DNA of 60,413 bases, taken from assembly GCA_029213025.1 (NCBI GenBank), contig JARGOZ010000022.1:1-60413 (forward strand). Direction: 5' to 3'. The notes beneath the pieces were generated by a model. The model did no database searches and was not told the DNA's origin. It saw only the letters and a program-made list of their open reading frames with translations. Positions 44,608 through 52,179 of the stretch are shown in pieces. Within the stretch, counting starts at the first letter, position 1; each line of letters opens with the position of its first letter. The stretch comes from Verrucomicrobiales bacterium. Lineage in GTDB: Bacteria > Verrucomicrobiota > Verrucomicrobiia > Verrucomicrobiales > DEV007. The position numbers and the translations under genes are program-made.

Positions 44608-46989
44608 ATGGGACTCTCATTTTCCAAAGTCTTACTCCCCCTTCCGGCAATCATTTTCCTTGCCGCTGCGCCTCTGTTGTCAGCGGATGTGCCTCCTGAA
44701 AAGGTTGATGCCTTCCTCGCGGAAAACTGCTTCGAATGCCATGATGACGAGGTCTCAAAGGGTGAACTCAACCTCCTCGATCTGAAATTCGATCTCACTG
44801 ATCCACATCTGTTTGAGAAATGGGAGAGGGTCTTTTCCCGTGCTGAGTCGGGGGAAATGCCGCCGAAGAAAAAGCCGCGCCCCGATTCCGGACAGCTGAA
44901 AGCCTTTCTGGCTGAGCTGGAGAAACCACTCCTGGCGGCGGATGAGAAACGCATCGCAAAAGAAGGGCGGGTCAATGTGCGCCGACTGACCCGGAGAGAA
45001 TATGAAATGACACTTCACGACCTGCTCAAAATCGACATCCCTCTTATCGATCACTTGCCGGAAGACTCTTCTCACCACGGTTTTGAAACTGTCGCAGGCG
45101 TGCAGCAGCTTTCTCATCATCTACTTGGTCGCTATCTTGAAACCGCGGAACTGGCTCTCGACGAGGCTGTGCAACGGGCCACCACCGGGTGGAAAAAGCC
45201 CTATACCAAAACGATCAACGCGAAGATGCTGGGACGGGGAGCAAAATCAGGTGGCAACTACCGGGGACCGGAAGACCGGGAGGGCCGCGCCATCGCCTGG
45301 CCGATCTCACTCCAGTTTTACGGTAGAATGCCCGCTACATCTGTTCCCGAAGATGGTTGGTACCGGATCACGATCAAAGATGTGCAGGCGGTCAATGCAG
45401 ATGTCGTCTGGGGCACACTTCGTTCGGGACCCTGCTCCTCCTCCGCTCCGATTCTCTACCCGATCGGCCTGGTTGAAGCTACTAAGGAAAAAAGAGATCT
45501 GACTTTTGAAGCCTGGATCCGCAAGCGCGACATGCTGGAGATGAAACCCGGGGATATCACCATCAAAAAGCCCAAATCCCCCTCGAAAGGCGGGAATGTA
45601 ATCTACCGCGGCACCGATTTTGTGAAAGACGGTGTGACAGGCATCGCTATGGGCTCAATCGAAATGACGAGGATTTATCCCAACGGGTCGGCAAAGGAAG
45701 TTCGCGCGGCTCTTATCGGCAACATTTCAAAAAAGCAATTGGAAGAATCCACTCCGGAAGAGATGAAAAAGATCATCTCCAATGCGATTCAAAATTTTGC
45801 CGGCCGGGCCTTTCGCCGCCCGGTTTCCCGGGATGTCACCCAACCCTACATCGACCTCGCTTTAGAAGTGTTGAAGGAGCAAGGCGCCAAACCGGTAGAT
45901 GCCCTGACCACAGGGTACCGGGCCATTCTCTGTTCACCTCGATTCCTGACCTTTTATGAAAAGCCGGGCAGGCTCGACCAGTACGCCCTGGCCAACCGCC
46001 TCAGTTACATGCTGTGGAACTCAATGCCGGACCAGGGATTGCGGCAGCTCGCTGACAAAGGCAAACTGAGCGGAAATGTAATCCATCAGCAATTTTCCCG
46101 AATGCTGGATGATCCGAAATCAGACAGATTTTTTGAGAGTTTCTCTGATCAATGGCTGAAACTGAAAGAAATTGACTTCACCAGTCCCGACACGCGACGG
46201 TTTCGAACCTTTGACCCGGTAGTTCAGGAATCAATGGTGGCGGAGACCCGCTCTTTTCTATCCCAAATCATCCGGGGCAATGCTCCGGTCACGACTCTGA
46301 TTCATTCCGATTTCGCAATGCTGAATGAGCGCCTGGTCCGCTTTTATGCGATGAAGGAACTGGACCTCAAGCCGGGGAACGGCATTCAGAAAGTGAGCCT
46401 GAAAACCAATCCGCGAGGAGGCCTGGTTACCCAGGGATCGATTTTAAAAGTCACTGCCGACGGCAGCTCCACCTCGCCTATCGTGCGGGGAGTCTACATA
46501 GCGGAAAGATTTCTCGGCATGGAAATACCGCCACCACCACCCGGAATCCCCGCTGTGGAACCCGATATTCGCGGCGCAGTGAGTATAAGAGACCAGCTCG
46601 ATAAACACCGAAACAACGAATCCTGCGCGGCCTGCCACCAAAAGATTGATCCGGCCGGATTTGCTCTGGAAAGTTTCGATCCGGTTGGATTATGGCGCTC
46701 CAAATACGGCTGGAGAAAAAACTCGGCGAAAGTCGACCCTTCCGGCCAAACTCCCGAGGGCGATCCATTCAAAGACATTTTCTCGTGGAAGAAAGTGTAC
46801 CTGAAGCAACCCGATCTTCTTGCGGAGGCTTTCGCCAAACAGGTTTTAACCTACGCAACCGGTTCGCCACCATCATTCAGCGACCGGGATGCTATCGAAA
46901 AAATTGTAAAATCGTGCCGTGAAAAAAAATACGGGATGCGCTCGCTGATGCACGGTATTGTAGCCAGCGACCCGTTCCGAACCAAGTAA
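44608..46989 (+). CDS. DUF1592/DUF1588-type cytochrome-like exported protein
   Basis: 793 residues with a signal peptide (about 1-26). PSCyt-type haem motif CFECH lies at 41-45. The DUF1587-DUF1592-DUF1588-DUF1585 series follows, with VRRLTRREYEMTLHDLL, then AFRRPVSRDVTQPYIDLAL, YALANRLSYMLWNSMPDQGL and VLKVTADGSSTSPIVRGVYI. A second CAACH motif lies at about 673-677 (CAACHQKIDPAGFALESFDP). These proteins are abundant in Planctomycetota and Verrucomicrobiota, usually beside DUF1552, as here (6 bp downstream). Role unresolved; a periplasmic haem protein is inferred. Confidence 0.9.
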   Translation: MGLSFSKVLLPLPAIIFLAAAPLLSADVPPEKVDAFLAENCFECHDDEVSKGELNLLDLKFDLTDPHLFEKWERVFSRAESGEMPPKKKPRPDSGQLKAFLAELEKPLLAADEKRIAKEGRVNVRRLTRREYEMTLHDLLKIDIPLIDHLPEDSSHHGFETVAGVQQLSHHLLGRYLETAELALDEAVQRATTGWKKPYTKTINAKMLGRGAKSGGNYRGPEDREGRAIAWPISLQFYGRMPATSVPEDGWYRITIKDVQAVNADVVWGTLRSGPCSSSAPILYPIGLVEATKEKRDLTFEAWIRKRDMLEMKPGDITIKKPKSPSKGGNVIYRGTDFVKDGVTGIAMGSIEMTRIYPNGSAKEVRAALIGNISKKQLEESTPEEMKKIISNAIQNFAGRAFRRPVSRDVTQPYIDLALEVLKEQGAKPVDALTTGYRAILCSPRFLTFYEKPGRLDQYALANRLSYMLWNSMPDQGLRQLADKGKLSGNVIHQQFSRMLDDPKSDRFFESFSDQWLKLKEIDFTSPDTRRFRTFDPVVQESMVAETRSFLSQIIRGNAPVTTLIHSDFAMLNERLVRFYAMKELDLKPGNGIQKVSLKTNPRGGLVTQGSILKVTADGSSTSPIVRGVYIAERFLGMEIPPPPPGIPAVEPDIRGAVSIRDQLDKHRNNESCAACHQKIDPAGFALESFDPVGLWRSKYGWRKNSAKVDPSGQTPEGDPFKDIFSWKKVYLKQPDLLAEAFAKQVLTYATGSPPSFSDRDAIEKIVKSCREKKYGMRSLMHGIVASDPFRTK

Positions 46990-46995
46990 TCTGCC

Positions 46996-48273
46996 ATGGA
47001 TAAAAACGTACATTTTAACTTCAAGAAAGCCCTTTGCCGCCGAACCGTTTTGCAGGGTGCCGGGGTTTCTCTCGGATTGCCTTTTCTGGATGCCATGTGC
47101 CCGGTGTTTTCCGCAGAGAGTGAAACGAGGCCGAAGCGTTTTGTCGGACTCAGCCTTGCTCTGGGTCTACACGGCCCCAACTGGATTCCCGAGGGCGAAG
47201 GAACCAACTACAAGCCTTCCCGCTATCTGAAATCCGTCCAGGATCTGCGCAAAGATTTCACCGTGGTTTCCGGTTCCTCGCACCCCGGAGTGACTGGTGG
47301 ACACACCGCCGAAGGCAGCATTTTTTCCGCCTGCCCGAACCAGCGGGGGGCCACGTCGCGGAATACGATTTCTCTCGATCAACTGATGGCGAAGCACTAC
47401 GGGCACGAAACCCGCTTCCCCTCCCTGGTGCTCAATGCCGGCTCCAGTACCAGCCCTTCCTACACGGAAAACGGCTCAATGATCCCGGCGGAATCGAACC
47501 CGGAAAAGGTGTTCGCTCAGCTTTTTCGCAACGACTCCGCTTCTGAAAAAGCCAGGCAGTCCGTATCGCTTCGGCGGGGCCGCAGCATTATGGACGTCGT
47601 CGGAGCGGAAGCGAAAGCCCTGCAGCGCGAGCTCGGTGCCGGGGACCGGGAAAAGCTCGACGCCTGGTTCACCAGTGTAAACGAGCTGGAAAACCGGCTC
47701 AAAGAAAATCAGAACTGGGTAAATCGTCCCAAGCCGAAAGTGGACGCCAAAGCGCCGAAGGCAGACAAGAACAATCTCGCAATCTACGAGCGGGCCATGC
47801 TGGATATCATCTTTCTTGCCCTGCAAACCGATTCCACCCGGATTGTAACTCTGCACCTCCCGGGTAACGCGCGGTTCAAGGATGTCGAGGGGGTCGACGA
47901 AGGTTACCACACCCTGAGCCACCACGGACGGGATGAAGAGAAGATTGATCAGCTCACCATCGTCGAACAGGCCATCATCGACGAGTGGGGCGAATTTTTG
48001 CGGAAACTGAAAGCCAGCGAGCAAAACGGCCACACCCTGCTCGATGAAACCCAGGTAATCATGACCTCAAACCTGGGAAATGCCTCCAGCCACGACAACC
48101 GCAATATGCCGGTACTGTTCGCGGGAGGCGGCTTCCAGCACGGCAGACACCTCGCTTTCAATCAGAAAGACAACTACCCGCTGCCCAATCTCTATTTGAG
48201 CACATTGCAGCGGATGGGACTGGAAATGGAGAGCTTCGCAACCAGCTCCGGAACGATGTCGGGATTGGTGTAA
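46996..48273 (+). CDS. DUF1552 domain protein with Tat-like leader
   Basis: 425 residues, 6 bp after its DUF1592-type partner. The N-terminus has CRRTVLQGAGVSLGLPFLDAM, a twin-arginine-like leader followed by the conserved start of DUF1552. Further family segments are SHPGVTGGHTAEGSIF, LDIIFLALQTDSTRIVTLHL and GYHTLSHHGRDEEK. It resembles DUF1501 in being a secreted partner of cytochrome-like proteins; the enzymatic function is not established. The operon is these two genes. Confidence 0.9.
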   Translation: MDKNVHFNFKKALCRRTVLQGAGVSLGLPFLDAMCPVFSAESETRPKRFVGLSLALGLHGPNWIPEGEGTNYKPSRYLKSVQDLRKDFTVVSGSSHPGVTGGHTAEGSIFSACPNQRGATSRNTISLDQLMAKHYGHETRFPSLVLNAGSSTSPSYTENGSMIPAESNPEKVFAQLFRNDSASEKARQSVSLRRGRSIMDVVGAEAKALQRELGAGDREKLDAWFTSVNELENRLKENQNWVNRPKPKVDAKAPKADKNNLAIYERAMLDIIFLALQTDSTRIVTLHLPGNARFKDVEGVDEGYHTLSHHGRDEEKIDQLTIVEQAIIDEWGEFLRKLKASEQNGHTLLDETQVIMTSNLGNASSHDNRNMPVLFAGGGFQHGRHLAFNQKDNYPLPNLYLSTLQRMGLEMESFATSSGTMSGLV

Positions 48274-48327
48274 TCCCGTGGTTCCCCCACTTCCACAGCG
48301 ACTGAAAGTCGCCGGTACGAAGTAAAC

Positions 48328-48365
48328 TGTACCCTGTTGAGTCCGGGACTGTACCCTGTTGGGTC
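48328..48365 (+). repeat. 22-bp repeat array, site 5 (two units)
   Basis: TGTACCCTGTTGAGTC (48328-48343) and TGTACCCTGTTGGGTC (48350-48365), 22 bp apart, spacer CGGGAC. The second unit overlaps by one base the TAG stop codon of the minus-strand polyprenyl synthase gene (48365-48367). The array fills most of the gap between two convergent genes, like site 3. Confidence 0.92.
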
Positions 48366-49381
48366 TACTGTCGGCAGGAATTCAGCAATCCTTCGAGAAA
48401 ATCGGAGATGCCGATAAGCGCATCTTTGTGTTCAGTATCTTCCAACACCACTAACGATTCGCGGGCTTCACGGACCAATTCCTGGCCGGTATCAATCGCG
48501 GCTTCGATGGAGCCGACATAGTCGGCAATATTGGCCAGCGCGGACACATCGATTGGCTCTTTTTGCAGCAGCAGACGATTCAGTTTCTCACGCTGTTTTT
48601 CGGTGGAGCTTTCCAGAAGATTTAGAATCGGCAAAGTCAGTTTTCCTTTGTTCAAATCGGTCCGCAGGGTCTTTCCGAATTCCTCCTCTTCACCGACGAG
48701 ATCGATGCAGTCATCGTAAATCTGGTAGGCGGTGCCGATTTTCAGGCCGAATTGCCCCATCGCTTCACAGACCGAATCGCTCTTTTCATTGAGTTGCCCG
48801 CCAATTTCCATGGCGACTTCGAAAAGGGCCGCCGTCTTTTTCTCGATGATGTCGAAATATTCGGCCTTGGACAGATTCAGATCGAAACGACGCTGGGTCT
48901 GTTTGATTTCCCCGGTGCACACGGCATTAGCCGCTTCCGCGATGCGACGGGCAGTTCTGCGATCTTCAAACTCGGTGGAAAGCATCAGCGCATAACTGAA
49001 GAGACTGTCGCCGAGTAGAACGCTCAGTGCATTTCCCCACTTGGCGTTGGCGGTGGGTGCCTGGCGGCGGATTTCCGCCCCATCGATGATATCGTCATGC
49101 ACCAGAGTCGCGATGTGTATCAGCTCCAGAATCACGGCGAGTTTGTCGTGATCTTCTGAGATCGCGCCGGTAGCACCACCGGCGAGGAAAGACAGAACCG
49201 GACGGATCCGCTTCCCGGAGGTGTTACAGATGTAAGCGATATACGGCTCAACAGCAGGATCGAACTCCTTTGCCTGAGCGCGGATCTTCCTTTCAACCCG
49301 GTCGAGTTCAGGTTTAAGAAATGCAAAAGGCGAGAGCATATCCTCCGTGCCGTTTTTTTCCTGCTTTACGTTCAGTTTCAT
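48365..49381 (-). CDS. Polyprenyl diphosphate synthase
   Basis: 338-residue trans-isoprenyl diphosphate synthase, likely making the octaprenyl or similar side chain of a respiratory quinone (IspB-like; chain length not determinable by eye). The first Asp-rich motif is LVHDDIIDGAEIRR, the second YQIYDDCIDLVGEEE. Also present are the GKRIRPVLSFLAGGA start and GDSLFSYALML. The start at 49381 is an ATG; another in-frame ATG at residue 15 (LSPFAFLKPELDRVE) is also plausible. Confidence 0.88.
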   Translation of the reverse strand: MKLNVKQEKNGTEDMLSPFAFLKPELDRVERKIRAQAKEFDPAVEPYIAYICNTSGKRIRPVLSFLAGGATGAISEDHDKLAVILELIHIATLVHDDIIDGAEIRRQAPTANAKWGNALSVLLGDSLFSYALMLSTEFEDRRTARRIAEAANAVCTGEIKQTQRRFDLNLSKAEYFDIIEKKTAALFEVAMEIGGQLNEKSDSVCEAMGQFGLKIGTAYQIYDDCIDLVGEEEEFGKTLRTDLNKGKLTLPILNLLESSTEKQREKLNRLLLQKEPIDVSALANIADYVGSIEAAIDTGQELVREARESLVVLEDTEHKDALIGISDFLEGLLNSCRQ

Positions 49382-49618
49382 CGATAGTGTTCAGGGCGCG
49401 TAATGAAGATTGGCATCCCTTGTGTGTCAATTCCGAGAGTGATTACGTTTCATACCGGTTATCCGGGGCAAATCATCATTTGAAAGGCCATTTTCCAAAG
49501 CCTCCCGTAATCACGGAGCGAAATTCGCCGAAAATGCCCGACCTTCAACCGTAAAACCGCCCAACTTGCAAGGCCATTTTCCATTGCAGAATCCCCGGCT
49601 ACGCCTAGGTTGGAAAAC

Positions 49619-49858
49619 ATGAACATGATGAATTTACTCGCATTCGGAGCTCCCGGTATTCAGGAAATGGTGGTCATCTTTTTGATCGTTCTCCTTCTCT
49701 TCGGAGCTAAAAAGATCCCTGAACTGGCTCGCGGTGTAGGCAAAGGTATGGGGGAATTCAAAAAAGCGAAGACCGAATTTGAGAGAGAAATCAAAGAAGG
49801 CGAGGTCGAAGCAGCCCGCGATTGGGACGAAACCAGTGAGCCGGATAAAAAAGACTGA
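49619..49858 (+). CDS. tatA: Sec-independent protein translocase TatA
   Basis: 79 residues from the ATG at 49619, with further ATGs at 49625 and 49628 and a TTG at 49610. Twin-arginine translocase pore component: FGAPGIQEMVVIFLIVLLLF is the single membrane helix with the conserved short N-terminal region. Then come FGAKKIPELARGVGKGMGEF, the hinge and amphipathic helix, and an acidic tail. tatC is not adjacent. Several Tat-type clients are encoded here (DUF1501, DUF1552). About 230 bp of non-coding DNA precede it, with a 14-bp direct repeat AAGGCCATTTTCCA at about 49493 and 49571. Confidence 0.9.
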   Translation: MNMMNLLAFGAPGIQEMVVIFLIVLLLFGAKKIPELARGVGKGMGEFKKAKTEFEREIKEGEVEAARDWDETSEPDKKD

Positions 49859-49879
49859 TCCCTCCACATCGCCCACCTC

Positions 49880-50812
49880 GTGAAGAGGCTCGCAGATATC
49901 CTGATCGCTATCTGCCTCCTTTGCCCTTGTGCTTCGGCGCAGGAAGGCCCGGGAGGCGGAGTAAAAGCGGTCAATCTGGTTTTCTACAACCTGAAAAACT
50001 ATCTGGCGATGGACCGCCGGGTCAGTGGCGAACTTGTTCTGGACGCCCCTAAGCCCGCGAAAGAGATCGAACACATTCTTGAAGGGCTGAAAGCCATACG
50101 GCCCGATATCCTGGGCGTATGCGAAATCGGTGATCCGGACTATCTGGCCGATTTCCAAAGTCGTCTGAAACAAGCGGGTATCGATTTGCCCAATACCGAA
50201 CTTCTCCGGGCGAAAAGCGGATTTGACCGAAATCTGGCAGTTCTTTCGAGGTATCCCATCGTCGCAAACCACTCACGGGACGACTATTCCTACCACATTT
50301 ACGAGAAGAAATTTCCGTTCCAGCGCGGCGTTCTCGACACCACCATTCAGGTGAACAAAGATTACCAGCTGCGTTGTGTGGTGCTGCATTTGAAATCGAA
50401 ACGGGAAATTCCCGAAGCTGACCAGGCCCTGATGCGGCTCAACGAAGCACAGCTAGCCCGTTCGCACCTCGATAAAATTTTTCAAACCGACCCGAAAGTA
50501 AATCTGGTCGTAATCGGCGACTTGAACGAATATCGCAACGAAGCTCCGGTAAAAGCCCTGCAGGGTTACTTTGGCGGTCGAGGCTACCTCTCGTCTCTCA
50601 CTCTATCGGATCAATATGGTTTTCGCTGGACTCATCACTGGTCATTTGCGGATTCTTATTCCCGGTTTGATTACGCGTTGCTGAGCCGGGGTATCAGTCC
50701 CGAAGTGGACCGGAAAAGCTCGTATATCCATCACTGGCCCGATTGGGACAGCGCCAGCGATCACCGCCCAATCGTGATCTCCGTCACTCCGGAGAATCGG
50801 GAAATCAAATAG
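49880..50812 (+). CDS. Secreted endonuclease/exonuclease/phosphatase family protein
   Basis: 310 residues from a GTG at 49880. A signal peptide (about 1-20, LADILIAICLLCPCASA) is followed by an EEP-superfamily domain. Metal-site and catalytic segments in order are FYNLKNYLA, ILGVCEIGD (Glu), VVLHLKSKRE, VVIGDLNEYRN (Asp-Asn) and the C-terminal ASDHRPIVISV (Asp-His). An extracellular nuclease, phosphatase or lipid phosphoesterase are all possible; substrate unknown. It starts 21 bp after tatA and may be cotranscribed. Confidence 0.85.
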   Translation: MKRLADILIAICLLCPCASAQEGPGGGVKAVNLVFYNLKNYLAMDRRVSGELVLDAPKPAKEIEHILEGLKAIRPDILGVCEIGDPDYLADFQSRLKQAGIDLPNTELLRAKSGFDRNLAVLSRYPIVANHSRDDYSYHIYEKKFPFQRGVLDTTIQVNKDYQLRCVVLHLKSKREIPEADQALMRLNEAQLARSHLDKIFQTDPKVNLVVIGDLNEYRNEAPVKALQGYFGGRGYLSSLTLSDQYGFRWTHHWSFADSYSRFDYALLSRGISPEVDRKSSYIHHWPDWDSASDHRPIVISVTPENREIK

Positions 50813-50822
50813 CATCATCGCT

Positions 50823-50843
50823 TAATGCAATTAATTTGCATTA
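50823..50843. promoter_or_regulatory. Candidate Zur-like operator upstream of HMA protein and znuA
   Basis: Perfect palindrome TAATGCAA - TTAAT - TTGCATTA, 70 bp before the HMA gene start. It is nearly identical to the site at 33808-33830 in front of the ABC ATPase and permease. Two copies in front of the two halves of one transporter make a shared metal-responsive repressor likely. Confidence 0.72.
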
Positions 50844-50913
50844 CATGAGATTTCTACGATACTGAATTCCCGGGCCGTTAGATAACGGCAATCATCCAAC
50901 CCAATCAGCATCC

Positions 50914-51219
50914 ATGAAAAACCTGACACTTATCCTTCTAACCCTCTGCCTGTTCGCAGTTCTCCCGGCGACAGCCGACACCTACAAGGCTTCCATGACC
51001 GGAATCGAATGTTCCGGATGTAAGAAAAAGATCCTCAAAGCGATCGGATCCATGGAGGGAGTCGAAACAGTAAAAATCGCTCTCCTCAAAAAGAAAGGAA
51101 GCCATGTCCTGACTGTGGAAACAGACGGAACGGTCGAGATCTCTGAGGAACAAGTCAAAGAAGCGGTTTCCATCGCCGAACACTACCAGCTCCAGACCTG
51201 GGAGAAAGTCGAATCCTAA
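50914..51219 (+). CDS. Periplasmic heavy-metal-associated (HMA) domain protein
   Basis: 101 residues. Signal peptide (about 1-21, LLTLCLFAVLPATA) and then a ferredoxin-like HMA domain with the metal-binding CSGCKKKI (CxxC) in its first loop. The second half (KKKGSHVLTVETDGTVEIS) completes the fold. It precedes the ZnuA-like gene by 33 bp and follows the Zur-like palindrome, so it is likely induced under metal limitation together with the importer. HMA domains usually carry Cu(I), so a periplasmic zinc carrier is only an inference. Confidence 0.8.
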   Translation: MKNLTLILLTLCLFAVLPATADTYKASMTGIECSGCKKKILKAIGSMEGVETVKIALLKKKGSHVLTVETDGTVEISEEQVKEAVSIAEHYQLQTWEKVES

Positions 51220-51252
51220 TCCATCACTATTTACCAATTTTTGATCCAAATT

Positions 51253-52179
51253 ATGAAAACCTGGCTCACCTCATTACTCGCCGTTATCTCTCTGGGACTC
51301 ATCGGACAAGCCGCTGAGAAACCTCTCGTTTATGTCCCTGTTCTACCCTACGAATTTCTTTTCGAAAAAATCGCAGGCGACATGGTCGAAATCCGCACCA
51401 TCGTCAGTGAAGGCGACGATTGCCACGACTACTCACCGACTCCGAAACAGATTGCCCAAATTTCCAAAGCAAATCTCCTGTTTTCCGGAGACCTCGGATT
51501 TGAAAGCAATTTCTTCGTCAAAGTCGGCGATGGCAAAACCGCTCCCAAAGCAGTCAGCCTCCTCGAAGGTCTCAATCTTCTCGATGGCAGTTGCGAAATA
51601 TGCGAAGCCGCGGCACGGGAAGCTGCAGAACACGACCATCATGAAGACGACGGCCACAAGCACGAAGCCCATCATCACCATGACCACGGCGAGCTCAAAG
51701 ATCCGCATGTATGGCTGTCTCCTAAAATGCTGAAACAACAATCCGACCGGGTTGCCAGCGTTTTGAAACCGTTTCTCACTGAAGAACAAGGCAAAGAGAT
51801 CGACAAAAATGTCGCAAATTTCAAAGAGGAGCTCGACAGTGTGGACAATGAGTTGCGCACAGCACTGGAGCCGCTGAAAGGACAAAAGTTTTATGTATAT
51901 CACGGAGCTTTTGCCTACTTTGCTCTCGACTACGGCCTGGAACAGGTCGCCATAGAAATTGGTAACCGCCGTCCTACACCGAAGCAAATTTCAGGGATCG
52001 CTCAGCAAGCTCAAAAAGACGGAGTGAAAATCATTTTTGTGCAGCCCCAGTTTGATCAGTCCAGCGCGAATTCCCTCGCCCAAACGATCAAGGGCGAAGT
52101 GGCGACTCTGGATCCTCTGGAAAAAGATGTCATCGCCAATCTGCGCAAAATCGCAGCCTCTGTGGCGAAAATTCACTGA
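51253..52179 (+). CDS. znuA: Zinc-type ABC transporter substrate-binding protein (ZnuA-like)
   Basis: 308 residues from the ATG at 51253; the frame opens at a TTG (51241). Signal peptide (about 1-20). Metal ligands of the cluster A-I family can be placed at DCHDYSPTPKQ (His), DPHVWLSPKML (His), VYHGAFAYFA (His) and PQFDQSSANS (Asp). A flexible loop rich in His and acidic residues (HDHHEDDGHKHEAHHHHDHG) is typical of zinc rather than manganese binding proteins. The ATPase and permease genes are at 32-34 kb. The end overlaps the convergent hydantoinase gene by 7 bp. Confidence 0.9.
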   Translation: MKTWLTSLLAVISLGLIGQAAEKPLVYVPVLPYEFLFEKIAGDMVEIRTIVSEGDDCHDYSPTPKQIAQISKANLLFSGDLGFESNFFVKVGDGKTAPKAVSLLEGLNLLDGSCEICEAAAREAAEHDHHEDDGHKHEAHHHHDHGELKDPHVWLSPKMLKQQSDRVASVLKPFLTEEQGKEIDKNVANFKEELDSVDNELRTALEPLKGQKFYVYHGAFAYFALDYGLEQVAIEIGNRRPTPKQISGIAQQAQKDGVKIIFVQPQFDQSSANSLAQTIKGEVATLDPLEKDVIANLRKIAASVAKIH

